Assembly (NCBI GenBank): GCA_003838145.1
Contig: QYZZ01000019.1
Coordinates: forward strand, 46,888-110,887
Source: Tindallia sp. MSAO_Bac2
GTDB lineage: Bacteria > Bacillota > Clostridia > Peptostreptococcales > Tindalliaceae
DNA: 64,000 nt
Direction: 5' to 3'
Numbering within the stretch: the stretch's first letter is position 1; every line of letters starts with the position of its first letter. The translations under genes and the position numbers were made by a program. The notes below the pieces were generated by a model, which made no database searches, had not been told where the DNA came from, and was given only the letters and a program-made list of their open reading frames with translations. Positions 1 to 8,445 of this stretch are shown here, piece by piece.

Positions 1-609
1 CCGTCTGCTGTAAAAGCATTAAAAGAGGCAGTGTCAATGGGCTGTGATGACGCGATCCTGCTGTCGGACAAACAATTTGCAGGATCGGATACCTGGGCAA
101 CATCTTATACACTGGCAGAAGCCATCAAAGAGATCAAAGACTATGATCTTGTCGTCGCTGGTGAAAGAGCAACAGATGGTGATACGGGCCAGGTGGGACC
201 AGGAATTGCAGCCTGGCTGGATCTTCCTCTGGCAACCTATGTCAGCAGCATTGAGTCAGTTGAAGATAACAGCATTGTAGTAGAGCGCCTTGTGGAGGAA
301 GGTTATCAAAAGCTTAAACTTCCCCTCCCATCCTTGCTGACAGTAGTAAAAGAAATCAGTAACCCAAGGCTGCCAACCCTCCGTGGTAAAAAGCGGGCAC
401 GAGCAACGGAAGTACCGGTTTATACCGCAGAATCCATGGATCTGGATTCTGATTCACTTGGCCTGAACGGATCACCCACTAAGGTTGTAAAAATAGACTT
501 CCCGAAAGTAACCAGAGGAGGCGTGAAAGTGGCAGCCGATGGAGAAAGTGGTGCCGGAGAGGCCGTTGACAGACTGATTGATTTCCTCAAAGAAAAAGAA
601 CTGATATAA
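1..609 (+). CDS. etfB: Electron transfer flavoprotein beta subunit, 5'-truncated by window edge
   Basis: The reading frame is open from base 1, so the start lies outside the window. About 202 residues remain of a family that usually has about 260, so roughly 60 N-terminal residues are missing. The segment ERATDGDTGQVGPGIAAWL and the later NPRLPTLRGKKRA are typical of EtfB/FixA, where the AMP/FAD-binding loop follows the DGDTGQVGP stretch. It would pair with the EtfA encoded 22 bases downstream to pass electrons to or from the FAD dehydrogenase that follows. In Acetobacterium woodii the equivalent LctB/LctC pair bifurcates electrons so that NAD+ can accept electrons from lactate with help from ferredoxin. 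That role here is inferred from gene order. Confidence 0.9.
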   Translation, partial: PSAVKALKEAVSMGCDDAILLSDKQFAGSDTWATSYTLAEAIKEIKDYDLVVAGERATDGDTGQVGPGIAAWLDLPLATYVSSIESVEDNSIVVERLVEEGYQKLKLPLPSLLTVVKEISNPRLPTLRGKKRARATEVPVYTAESMDLDSDSLGLNGSPTKVVKIDFPKVTRGGVKVAADGESGAGEAVDRLIDFLKEKELI

Positions 610-631
610 AACCATGGCGGGAGGTAGTGAT

Positions 632-1636
632 ATGAAAGAACTATGGACGATAGCAGAACAAAAGAACGGAAAACTGAAGAGCGTATCCTTTGAACTGTTA
701 AGCAGAGGGCGGAAGCTGGCAGAGGATTTGGATGCACAGTTATGTTCAGTTTTAATAGCTGGAAAAATTACGGATGAAACACTGCAGGAACTGATTTATC
801 GTGGGGCGGACCGTGTATATGTGGTAGAAGATGAGCGGCTGGAGGATTTTGTGGCAGAGACACACAGTAATGTACTGGCAGACCTGATTGAATCTTATCA
901 ACCACATACTATTTTGGCTGCAGCCACTTCCAGTGGACGAACCATGATGCCATATGTAGCTATTAAAGTTAATACCGGCCTTACGGCAGACTGTACTGAA
1001 CTGGCCATCGAGGAAGAAACACAGCATTTATTGCAAACACGGCCGGCTATTGGTGGGAATATCATGGCAACCATCAAAACACCGGATCACTCTCCACAAA
1101 TGGCAACGGTCAGACCAAAGTCAAGCCGTCCTTTGCCGGCTGATTCTGAAAGAACGGGAGAGATAATCAGGTTGGACCTGAAGGAAGCATTAATAGATTC
1201 AAGGGTTCAGGTGTTGGGAATCCGCAAGGATGAGGAGAACTTTACAAATATTGAAGAGGCGGATATTGTGGTGAGCGGCGGTAAAGGTATGCGAAAGGAA
1301 GAAAACTTTGCAATGCTCCGGCAGCTGGCCGATCATTTTGACGCAGTGATTGGTGCCAGCCGGGATGCGGTGGACCGGGGATGGATTTCCTATCCGCATC
1401 AGGTAGGACTCAGTGGAAAAACGGTATCGCCAAAACTTTATATTTGTGCAGGCGTATCCGGTTCAATTCAGCACCTGGCTGGTATTAAAACCGCCGAATA
1501 TATTGTTGCCATTAATAATGACCCGGATGCCAATATTTTCCAGGTGGCAGATTTCGGAATTGTTGGAGACTTATTTGAAATAATTCCGGAGCTGAATAAA
1601 AAGCTGGAAAAGGTGAAAAAGGGGGATTCAAATTGA
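632..1636 (+). CDS. etfA: Electron transfer flavoprotein alpha subunit
   Basis: This is an EtfA/FixB-family protein of 334 residues. The C-terminal FAD-binding domain is plain: VGLSGKTVSPKLYICAGVSG, then IQHLAGIKTAEYIVAINNDP and ADFGIVGDLFEIIPEL. An in-frame ATG lies at 614, but the GGGAGG at 619-624 sits 7 bases before the ATG at 632, so 632 is the better start. It forms the heterodimer with the preceding EtfB. The gene overlaps the next dehydrogenase by four bases, which points to translational coupling. No iron-sulphur extension is present at the N-terminus. Identity as EtfA is firm; assignment to a bifurcating lactate system rests on the neighbours. Confidence 0.93.
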   Translation: MKELWTIAEQKNGKLKSVSFELLSRGRKLAEDLDAQLCSVLIAGKITDETLQELIYRGADRVYVVEDERLEDFVAETHSNVLADLIESYQPHTILAAATSSGRTMMPYVAIKVNTGLTADCTELAIEEETQHLLQTRPAIGGNIMATIKTPDHSPQMATVRPKSSRPLPADSERTGEIIRLDLKEALIDSRVQVLGIRKDEENFTNIEEADIVVSGGKGMRKEENFAMLRQLADHFDAVIGASRDAVDRGWISYPHQVGLSGKTVSPKLYICAGVSGSIQHLAGIKTAEYIVAINNDPDANIFQVADFGIVGDLFEIIPELNKKLEKVKKGDSN

Positions 1637-3057
1637 AATATAATCCAGTCACTAAAGAAATAAAAGACCAGTTAATTGCAATCCTTGGAGAAAAAAATGT
1701 TTTTGCTGACGAAGAGAAAATGGAAGCCTATTCTCACGATGAAACGGATGCCAATGTATATGGCCATATGCCGGAGGTGGTCATTACACCCACCACACCT
1801 GAGCAAATAGCAGAAGTAGTGAAACTTGCCAACAGGGAACTGATTCCCGTAACCCCCAGGGGTGCCGGAAGTGGACTGTCCGGCGGGGCTATCCCGGTGT
1901 ATGGCGGTATTCTGGTTTCTGTTGAAAAAATGAATAAAGTAGTGGAGCTGGATTATGCGAATATGCTGTTTGTAGCTGAGTCCGGCATCATAACCAACGA
2001 AGTAAACGAGCTGGTTAAAGAAAAAGGTCTTTTCTTTGCCGGATACCCCATGAGTCTGGAAACCTGCTATTTGGGCGGTAATATTGCAGAGAATGCCGGT
2101 GGAGGCAAGGCTATCAAATATGGTGTGACCGGCAGGCATATTATGGGGGTCGAACTGGTGACGCCCACAGGGGAAATAGTGGAGCTGGGTGGAAAACTGG
2201 CAAAGGACGTTACGGGTTATGACCTGAAGCAATTGATCGTTGGTTCTGAAGGAACCCTTGGAATTGTTACCAAGGCAACGGTGAAACTGACTGGTCTTCC
2301 GACGGCCAAATCCAATTTACTGGTATTGTTTAAAACACCCAAGGATGCTATTGACGTAGTGCCGGAAATCATGGCCGGTGGATTGATACCCACAGGCATT
2401 GAATTTATGGACCAGCTATCCGTCAGAACTTCCTGCGAATACCTGAATGAAACTCTGCCGTATCAGGACTGCGGCGCTATGCTGCTGATCGAAATGGACG
2501 GAACGGAGCAGGATCAGGTGGAGCTGGATGCAGAGAAAATCGGCGATATGTGTATGGAGCATGGAGCTATTGAAGTATATGTTGCAGATAACTACACAAC
2601 TCAGGAAAGAATATGGAGTGTCCGTCGAAACATTGCTGAGGCATTTAAGGTAAGTAGTCCGGTACAGGTTATAGAAGATATAGTGGTGCCGATATCAGCT
2701 ATCCCGGACCTGATTCCTGAGTTGGAAAAAATTTCGAAAAAGTACGATGTACAGGTTCCCTGCTATGGTCATGCCGGAGATGGAAATATCCACGCTCATC
2801 TGGTGAAAAACCCAAACTCAACCATGGAGCACTGGCTGGAAATTGAACCAAAAGCCCTTCGGGAGCTATATGCAGCAACGGATAAGCTGGGTGGAAAAAT
2901 CAGTGGAGAGCACGGTATCGGACTGAAACGAAAATCCTACATGAAAGAACTGATTAACCCAGCGGAACTGGAGCTGATGAAAGCCATTAAAAAAGCCTGG
3001 GATCCGAATAACATCATGAATCCGGGAAAAATATTCGACATGGAGGATGATCAGTAA
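1633..3057 (+). CDS. lctD: FAD-dependent 2-hydroxyacid (lactate-type) dehydrogenase, Etf-linked
   Basis: This 474-residue protein is of the GlcD / D-lactate dehydrogenase type: an N-terminal FAD_binding_4 domain (PRGAGSGLSGG near residues 75-85, ENAGGGKAIKYGVTGRH, GSEGTLGIVTKA) and a C-terminal FAD-oxidase domain (CYGHAGDGNIHAH, then ISGEHGIGLKRK). It oxidises a 2-hydroxyacid to the 2-oxoacid. The start is TTG at 1633, overlapping the etfA stop, with GGGGG about 8 bases upstream. The order etfB-etfA-ldh-larA is the lctBCDE arrangement of acetogens, where the complex is a confurcating lactate dehydrogenase. Downstream PanB and kinase genes leave open that the physiological substrate is a bulkier hydroxyacid. 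Confidence 0.92.
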   Translation: MKYNPVTKEIKDQLIAILGEKNVFADEEKMEAYSHDETDANVYGHMPEVVITPTTPEQIAEVVKLANRELIPVTPRGAGSGLSGGAIPVYGGILVSVEKMNKVVELDYANMLFVAESGIITNEVNELVKEKGLFFAGYPMSLETCYLGGNIAENAGGGKAIKYGVTGRHIMGVELVTPTGEIVELGGKLAKDVTGYDLKQLIVGSEGTLGIVTKATVKLTGLPTAKSNLLVLFKTPKDAIDVVPEIMAGGLIPTGIEFMDQLSVRTSCEYLNETLPYQDCGAMLLIEMDGTEQDQVELDAEKIGDMCMEHGAIEVYVADNYTTQERIWSVRRNIAEAFKVSSPVQVIEDIVVPISAIPDLIPELEKISKKYDVQVPCYGHAGDGNIHAHLVKNPNSTMEHWLEIEPKALRELYAATDKLGGKISGEHGIGLKRKSYMKELINPAELELMKAIKKAWDPNNIMNPGKIFDMEDDQ

Positions 3058-3098
3058 CAGCGGGTTTAAAACCGGGAGATGCAGGAAGGAGGATTGCC

Positions 3099-4385
3099 TT
3101 GCCAAATATCCGAATACCGTATGCAAAAACCTTTGTTGAAGTGGATGTACCCGTCGAAAACTTGCGGGGTGTACTGGAGTCAAAAGCCCACCACTTCAAA
3201 GCGGAAAAGTCTGAAGAAGAACTGGTAAAAAAAGCAATGATGTCTCCGGTTGGATCCTCCCGGTTAAAAAACATGGCTGATGGGAAACAAAATATCGTTA
3301 TCATTACTTCGGACCACACCAGACCGGTTCCCAGCAAAATCACCATGCCGATTCTTTTGGAAGAAATACGATCCGGAAACCCGGAAGCATCCATTACGAT
3401 ATTGATTGCAACCGGATTCCACCGGGCTACAACCGAAGAAGAGCTGTTAAACCGTTTTGGTGAAAGGATTTATCATAATGAAAAAATAGTTGTTCATGAC
3501 TGTCAAAACGAAGATGAACTAACTTACATGGGAAAACTTCCGTCAGGCGGAGATTTAACCCTTAACCGAAGAGCCGTTGAAGCTGATTTACTGATATCCG
3601 AGGGATTTATCGAACCCCACTTTTTTGCCGGTTTTTCCGGAGGAAGAAAAAGCGTGCTTCCGGGTATAGCCGGACACAAGACGGTTCTAGCAAACCACTG
3701 TGCAGAATTTATCGCCAGTCCCAATGCAAGAACCGGCGTTTTGAAAGACAATCCAATGCATAAGGATATGTTATATGCCGCTGAAAAGGCGAATTTGAGC
3801 TGTATTCTTAACGTAGTGATCAACAGTGAAAAAGAAATTATCGAAGCATTTGCAGGTCATCCTGTTGAGGCGCATGAAAAAGGGTGCCGTCTTGTGGAAG
3901 AAATGGCAATGGTAAAACCGGTTCCAGCGGATATTCTTATTACATCCAATGGCGGCTACCCGCTGGATCAAAATATTTATCAAACAGTAAAAGGGATGAC
4001 AGCGGCAGAAGCCTCGGCCAAACCGGGAGCTGTTATTATTATTGTTTCAGCCTGCAATGATGGCCACGGGGGAGAGAGCTTTTATAAGACTTTCCTGGAG
4101 GCAAAAAGCCCTGGTGAGGTAATGGAGAGCATTTTGGGAAGAGAAATGGAATCTACCCTTCCGGATCAGTGGGAATCCCAGATTTTAGCCAGAATACTGA
4201 TGAAGCACGAAATAATCCTGGTGACGGACCAGTGTGATGAAAATCTGATCACCAACATGCACATGAAACATGCTGCTTCTCTGGATGAAGCACTGAAAAT
4301 GGCCTTTAGCATGAAAGGAAAGAATGCGGGCGTAACAGTTATACCGGATGGTGTTGGTGTAATTGTTAAGCTGGAAGAACTCTAA
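3099..4385 (+). CDS. larA: Nickel-pincer lactate racemase (LarA), canonical type
   Basis: This 428-residue LarA/DUF2088 protein interconverts D- and L-lactate or related 2-hydroxyacids. Counting from the TTG start gives His108 (IATGFHRA), His174 (GFIEPHFFAG), Lys184 (FSGGRKSVLPG) and His200 (VLANH). These are the same numbers as the catalytic histidines, cofactor-linked lysine and nickel ligand known from Lactiplantibacillus LarA. AAGGAGG at 3086-3092 places the TTG start at 3099. The enzyme needs the NPN nickel cofactor made by LarB, LarC and LarE, none of which is in the window. It ends the lct-type operon and would feed the correct enantiomer to the preceding dehydrogenase. Confidence 0.9.
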   Translation: MPNIRIPYAKTFVEVDVPVENLRGVLESKAHHFKAEKSEEELVKKAMMSPVGSSRLKNMADGKQNIVIITSDHTRPVPSKITMPILLEEIRSGNPEASITILIATGFHRATTEEELLNRFGERIYHNEKIVVHDCQNEDELTYMGKLPSGGDLTLNRRAVEADLLISEGFIEPHFFAGFSGGRKSVLPGIAGHKTVLANHCAEFIASPNARTGVLKDNPMHKDMLYAAEKANLSCILNVVINSEKEIIEAFAGHPVEAHEKGCRLVEEMAMVKPVPADILITSNGGYPLDQNIYQTVKGMTAAEASAKPGAVIIIVSACNDGHGGESFYKTFLEAKSPGEVMESILGREMESTLPDQWESQILARILMKHEIILVTDQCDENLITNMHMKHAASLDEALKMAFSMKGKNAGVTVIPDGVGVIVKLEEL

Positions 4386-4445
4386 ATATCGAAGGCTGTG
4401 GGAGTGAATATCGTTCGACATTACCGAACTGCGTTCTGATTTTTA

Positions 4446-4474
4446 TTTACAGAATTATCAAAATATGATAGTAT
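4446..4474 (+). promoter_or_regulatory. Probable sigma-A promoter of the iclR gene
   Basis: TTTACA at 4446-4451 and TAGTAT at 4469-4474 are separated by 17 bases. They lie 56 bases before the IclR start. Just upstream, GTTCG and CGAAC (4413-4429) form a short inverted repeat with a 7-base spacer that could be an operator; this is weak evidence. The promoter is read from sequence only. Confidence 0.5.
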
Positions 4475-4529
4475 TAAAGTCAAAGTAAAAACGGTTGGCA
4501 GTGACCTGATAACTTTGCCGGAGGTACTT

Positions 4530-5318
4530 ATGAGTAAGACGGGAAGGGTTCAATCCATTGAACGTGCAGTTAAGATTCTGAACTGTTTCTCAGAGAGCCA
4601 CACAGAATTAAGGCTCTCTGAAATTGCAGGTATGCTTGGTTTGAATAAAAGCACGGTACATGGAATTCTTCACACATTGAAGTATCATGGAATGGTGAGT
4701 CAAAACACCGAAAACCACAAATACAGGCTGGGGCTTCGCCTGATGGAACTGGGGAGCAGAGCCGCAAATTCCATCGATATAATTGAACTGGCCAGACCCG
4801 GAATTCGGGAACTTTGCCGTCTTACGGAGGAAACGGTTCATCTTGGGACATTGGACGGGCATGAGATGGTTTATGTGGATAAAGTGGAATCCATTCAATC
4901 CATGAGAATTGCTTCTTCTGTCGGTGCCAGGAAGCCTGCATACAGCACCGGTATGGGGAAGGCAATCATGGCTTACCTTAGCCCTGAAGAGTTAAAACGT
5001 GCAGTTCCCAAAAAAATGAAGCCTCTGACTTCTGCCACTATTGTAAGTATGGAAGCATTGGTCAGGGAACTGGAGCAAACAAAAACAAGAGGATATGCCA
5101 TTGATAATGAAGAAAACTGCATCGGTTTAAAATGTGTGGCAGCACCAATATTTGATCATGAAGGAAAAGTGCGCTACTCCATAAGTGTTTCAGGTCCGGC
5201 CATACGAATGACTAACAAAAAGATGAACTACATTATTGAGCAGGTAAATCGGACGTGCAGGAGTATTTCGGGAAAAATAGGATATGAGGAGTGTGATGCC
5301 GATGGGGATTCGTATTAA
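4530..5318 (+). CDS. IclR-family transcriptional regulator
   Basis: The protein has 262 residues with an N-terminal winged helix-turn-helix (SIERAVKILNCF, LRLSEIAGMLGLNKSTVHGIL) and a C-terminal IclR effector-binding domain (RLTEETVHLGTLDGHEMVY, YSTGMGKAIMAYLSPEEL, RGYAIDNEENCIGLKCVAAP). GGAGG at 4520-4524 fixes the ATG at 4530. It sits inside a run of same-strand hydroxyacid genes and overlaps the start region of the next LarA-like gene. It is therefore the likely local regulator of this island, sensing a small organic acid. Whether it activates or represses cannot be read. Confidence 0.88.
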   Translation: MSKTGRVQSIERAVKILNCFSESHTELRLSEIAGMLGLNKSTVHGILHTLKYHGMVSQNTENHKYRLGLRLMELGSRAANSIDIIELARPGIRELCRLTEETVHLGTLDGHEMVYVDKVESIQSMRIASSVGARKPAYSTGMGKAIMAYLSPEELKRAVPKKMKPLTSATIVSMEALVRELEQTKTRGYAIDNEENCIGLKCVAAPIFDHEGKVRYSISVSGPAIRMTNKKMNYIIEQVNRTCRSISGKIGYEECDADGDSY

Positions 5319-6567
5319 GGAACTTCCGGAGATGTATCGTATCCGTCAGCACTTTGATATTACTGAAGTGAAGGACGTAAGTGATGAAATTGCAGCTGGG
5401 TTTGAAAAACATAAAGACCGGATCAGTCCAGGAGCTAAAATAGGCATAGCCGTCGGGAGCAGGGGAATTTACCAGTTGCAGAATCTGGTAAAGGCCGTGG
5501 TGGAAGAAGTGAAGAAATATGACGGAATTCCGTACATCATACCTGCTATGGGAAGCCATGGTGGGGCGACGGCGGAAGGCCAGAAAGAATACCTTGCCGG
5601 ATATGGCATCACTGAGCAGTCGGTAGGAGCTCCGGTTATCAGCAATATGGAGGTAGAACAGCTGGGGATAGTGGAGCCGGACGGAATGCCGGTGTATTTT
5701 GATAAAGAGGCACTGGCAATGGATGGACTAATTATGCTTAACCGCATAAAGGCGCACACGGATTTTCACGACGTGACAGAAAGTGGTCTCCTGAAGCAAA
5801 TGGCCATAGGTTTTGGAAACCATATCGGTGCCATGGCCATTCATGAATACGGAATCTATGGGCTTGCCAAACTGATTCCAAAAGCAGCGGCAATCATTAT
5901 GGAAAAAACTCCTGTTTTGCTGGGAGTTGCAGTTATCGAAAATGCAGAAGACACAACAGCTAAAGTGGAGGTAATACCACGGGAACTGATCGAAGAACGT
6001 GAAAAGGAGCTGATAGTGGAGGCGAAAGCAATGATGCCGTCATTGCCTTTTGATGAAGCCGATGTTCTGGTGGTGCAGGAAATGGGAAAAGACATCAGTG
6101 GTGTCGGGCTGGATTCAAATATCACTGGACGGATTCTGGTAAGGGGAGAAGATGACTCGGCGGGTCCTTCCATTTATCGGATTGTATGCCTTGATTTAAC
6201 GGATGAAAGCCATCACAATGGATTGGGAGTTGGTCTGGCAGATGTCATTACCCAAAGACTTTTCGATAAACTGGACTTGGACACTACTTACGCAAACGTT
6301 ATAACTTCCGGATTTTTGGAAAGAGGTTTTATCCCTGTTATCCAGAAAACCGATAAAGAGGCTATTTTGACTGCGCTGTCCTGCTGCAATCGGAAAGTCA
6401 CCATGGATGATGCCAGAGTAGCGTTCATTAAAAACACATTGGACATCAAAGAATTACTTGTATCCAGAGCGATGCTGGAAGAAGTTAAGACGTTAAACCA
6501 TGTTGAAGTGTTAGGGAAAGAAATTTTATCTTTTGATTCTGAGCATAATCTGGAATTGAAGATATAG
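5302..6567 (+). CDS. Divergent LarA-like (DUF2088 superfamily) protein
   Basis: This 421-residue protein is distantly like LarA. It has GIAVGSRGI where LarA has its Asp-x-Thr-Arg loop, a His in PAMGSHGGATAEGQ, and a second block (LNRIKAHTDFHD, ESGLLKQMAIGFGNHIGA) with His and Lys in place of the usual His-Phe-x-Ala-Gly / GGxK pattern. Family membership is likely, but the nickel-pincer ligands are not aligned with certainty, so the reaction is not predicted beyond racemisation or epimerisation of a hydroxyacid. In-frame ATGs occur at 5284, 5296 and 5302; GAGGAG at 5286-5291 best fits 5302. The gene overlaps the iclR end by 17 bases, so the two are probably co-expressed. Confidence 0.65.
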   Translation: MGIRIKELPEMYRIRQHFDITEVKDVSDEIAAGFEKHKDRISPGAKIGIAVGSRGIYQLQNLVKAVVEEVKKYDGIPYIIPAMGSHGGATAEGQKEYLAGYGITEQSVGAPVISNMEVEQLGIVEPDGMPVYFDKEALAMDGLIMLNRIKAHTDFHDVTESGLLKQMAIGFGNHIGAMAIHEYGIYGLAKLIPKAAAIIMEKTPVLLGVAVIENAEDTTAKVEVIPRELIEEREKELIVEAKAMMPSLPFDEADVLVVQEMGKDISGVGLDSNITGRILVRGEDDSAGPSIYRIVCLDLTDESHHNGLGVGLADVITQRLFDKLDLDTTYANVITSGFLERGFIPVIQKTDKEAILTALSCCNRKVTMDDARVAFIKNTLDIKELLVSRAMLEEVKTLNHVEVLGKEILSFDSEHNLELKI

Positions 6568-6597
6568 CAGAAGCGAAGCAGTGGACAGGCTATTTCC

Positions 6598-6626
6598 TTG
6601 ACGATGATCAAACACAAGAGTAATAT
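6598..6626 (+). promoter_or_regulatory. Probable promoter of the TRAP transporter operon
   Basis: TTGACG (6598-6603) and TAATAT (6621-6626) are spaced by 17 bases, just after the LarA-like gene. The leader to the DctP start is about 130 bases long and contains a 16-codon open frame with a strong ribosome site, listed separately. Confidence 0.55.
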
Positions 6627-6681
6627 GAATCTATGTTTATTTAAAACTGAATTGAAGTATTTGTTTTGGAGTGGAGGTGGT

Positions 6682-6732
6682 ATGGAAAAAGAGAGTTGGG
6701 GAGAAGCAGAGTTGGAACTTGTGATCATTTAA
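6682..6732 (+). CDS. Candidate 16-residue leader peptide before dctP
   Basis: An ATG at 6682 follows GGAGG (6673-6677) by 4 bases and opens a 16-codon frame, MEKESWGEAELELVII, ending in TAA at 6730-6732. The peptide is acidic with a hydrophobic end. It ends 29 bases before the DctP start and lies downstream of the predicted promoter. It could be a translated leader or chance; no homology claim is made. Confidence 0.25.
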   Translation: MEKESWGEAELELVII

Positions 6733-6761
6733 TTTCAGTCAAGAAAAAAGGAGGAGTTTGT

Positions 6762-7814
6762 GTGAGTAAGAAGACTTTAAAAGTGTTGTCGCTACTTTTG
6801 GTTATGGTATTTGCTTTAGTTACGGTAACGGGCTGTGGCGGCGGTAATGGAAATGGTGAACCTGCTCCTGCCCCTGAAAATGGAGAACCGGAAGCTGCCG
6901 GTGAAGGCGAGATTGTTTTAAGAGCAGCCACATCCGTAGACATGAGCCACCCTTACAACCAGGGAATGATTGCTTATGGTGAAATGCTGGAAGAAAGAAC
7001 CAATGGCAAATTTAGCATCGAGGTATATCCGGATGCTCAGCTGGGGTCAGAACGAGAAATCATTGAAGGGATCCAAATGGGAACCATCGACGTAACCGTG
7101 GTATCCACAGCACCCCTGGCTGGTTTCTCCGACGCCTTTCTGGTAACAGACCTGCCCTTCATCTTCGAAGATAAACCACATGCGTATCGCGTATTGGATG
7201 GAGAAATCGGACAAAGTATTTTTGATCAGTTGGAAGGAACGGGCATTGTCGGTCTGGCCTTCTGGGAAAATGGCTTTAGAAACATCACCAACTCCCAAAG
7301 ACCTATTGAAGTTCCGGAAGATGTTCAAGGTCTGAAAATCAGAACGATGGAAAACCAGATCCACATGGATTCTTTCCGAGAGGTTGGAGCAGATCCGACA
7401 CCTATGGCCTTTGGTGAACTGTTTACTGCGCTGCAACAGGGAACCGTTGATGGACAGGAAAACCCGCTGCCAATCATTGCAACTTCCAGATTTTACGAAG
7501 TGCAGGATCACCTGGCCCTGACAGGCCACTTCTATGCACCGGCTCCACTGCTTATCAGCGGTGCGCTATGGGATAGCCTGACAGATGAGGAAAAAACAAT
7601 TTTCCAGGAAGCTGCCAATGATGCAACAGATATTCAACGAGGCATGATCCAGGAAATGGACGACCGACTGGTAGAAGAACTTGAAGCAGAAGGTATGCAG
7701 ATTACCCGACCTGATGTTGGACCCTGGCAGGAAGCCATGGCTCCAGTATACGAACAATGGGAAGATACCATTGGAGCAGAACTGATCCAACAAATTCAGG
7801 AAATGGGCAACTAA
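6762..7814 (+). CDS. dctP: TRAP transporter substrate-binding lipoprotein (DctP family)
   Basis: The 350-residue protein starts at GTG 6762 behind AAAGGAGGAG. It has a lipoprotein signal with lipobox VTGC, followed by a Gly/Asn/Glu/Pro-rich linker. The mature part is a DctP/SiaP-type binding protein: ERTNGKFSIEVYPDAQLGSE, IEGIQMGTIDVTVVSTAPL, and QGLKIRTMENQIHMDSFREV with the conserved Arg that normally grips the substrate carboxylate. FTALQQGTVDGQENP follows. It delivers an organic acid from outside to the DctQ-DctM membrane pair encoded downstream. The flanking LarA and dehydrogenase genes suggest a 2-hydroxy monocarboxylate as ligand. Confidence 0.92.
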   Translation: MSKKTLKVLSLLLVMVFALVTVTGCGGGNGNGEPAPAPENGEPEAAGEGEIVLRAATSVDMSHPYNQGMIAYGEMLEERTNGKFSIEVYPDAQLGSEREIIEGIQMGTIDVTVVSTAPLAGFSDAFLVTDLPFIFEDKPHAYRVLDGEIGQSIFDQLEGTGIVGLAFWENGFRNITNSQRPIEVPEDVQGLKIRTMENQIHMDSFREVGADPTPMAFGELFTALQQGTVDGQENPLPIIATSRFYEVQDHLALTGHFYAPAPLLISGALWDSLTDEEKTIFQEAANDATDIQRGMIQEMDDRLVEELEAEGMQITRPDVGPWQEAMAPVYEQWEDTIGAELIQQIQEMGN

Positions 7815-7834
7815 GCCTTCGTGCATAAAAAGTA

Positions 7835-7872
7835 TAATGGTTGAGCAGGACCAGTGTCCTGCTCAACCATTA
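7835..7872 (+). terminator. Perfect 17-bp hairpin between dctP and dctQ
   Basis: Arms 7835-7851 and 7856-7872 pair perfectly around a CAGT loop. No T-run follows, so this is more likely a 3'-end-stabilising or attenuating hairpin that keeps the binding protein in excess over the membrane subunits than a full terminator. Confidence 0.55.
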
Positions 7873-7950
7873 CTTCCATCGAGCCATAGCTCATAAGAAC
7901 CCTGTTAAAGAGAAGGGCAACTGATAAAGGCAAACATAAGGAGGAAAACT

Positions 7951-8442
7951 ATGGAAGGCAAAAAGCAATCTGTTTTTTTTCGCTTTCTGGATCGATTTGA
8001 AGATACATCCGTCACCATCCTTTACGCTGTAATGGTGGTTGTCATCTTTCTGCAAGTCTTTTTTCGATTTGTCGTAAGATCATCCCTGCCCTGGTCAGAA
8101 GAACTGGCCCGATACGTCATGGCCTACGCCATCTTTATCGGCGCTTCCATTGCAGCCAAAGAAGGAGCCCACATAGGCATTTTAGCCATCGTCAACAAAT
8201 TTCCCAAATCCGCAGAGAAATACACCAAAACCTTTGCCATGCTGGTGTCCTTTATTTTCTCCATTATTCTGATTTATTTGGCATTTCTTATCGTACAATT
8301 TCTGATGAACACCGGCCAAAAATCGCCAGCCATGAGGATTCCCATCTGGGTCGCCTATTTATCCGTTCCACTCGGAGCTGTCCTGATGAGCATCCGATTC
8401 ATGCAGGCAGCCGTCATCCAGTTTACAGAAAGGAGGGAATAG
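7951..8442 (+). CDS. dctQ: TRAP transporter small membrane subunit (DctQ)
   Basis: This 163-residue protein has four hydrophobic segments and the DctQ signature LPWSEELARYVMAYAIFIGAS, in which the Trp-Ser-Glu-Glu stretch is typical. It starts at ATG 7951 behind AAGGAGG. It joins DctM to form the Na+-driven membrane part of the transporter. The dctM gene begins only 3 bases after it. Codons here and in dctM favour C in third position much more than the neighbouring genes. Confidence 0.9.
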   Translation: MEGKKQSVFFRFLDRFEDTSVTILYAVMVVVIFLQVFFRFVVRSSLPWSEELARYVMAYAIFIGASIAAKEGAHIGILAIVNKFPKSAEKYTKTFAMLVSFIFSIILIYLAFLIVQFLMNTGQKSPAMRIPIWVAYLSVPLGAVLMSIRFMQAAVIQFTERRE

Positions 8443-8445
8443 GCA

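Noticed and set aside
420..737. Minus-strand open frame of 105 codons across the etfB-etfA junction
   Set aside because: It lies over two clear family genes on the plus strand, has low-complexity composition and no ribosome site.
1672..2232. Minus-strand open frame of 186 codons inside the FAD dehydrogenase gene
   Set aside because: Antisense shadow of a strongly conserved gene; the translation shows no domain-like pattern.
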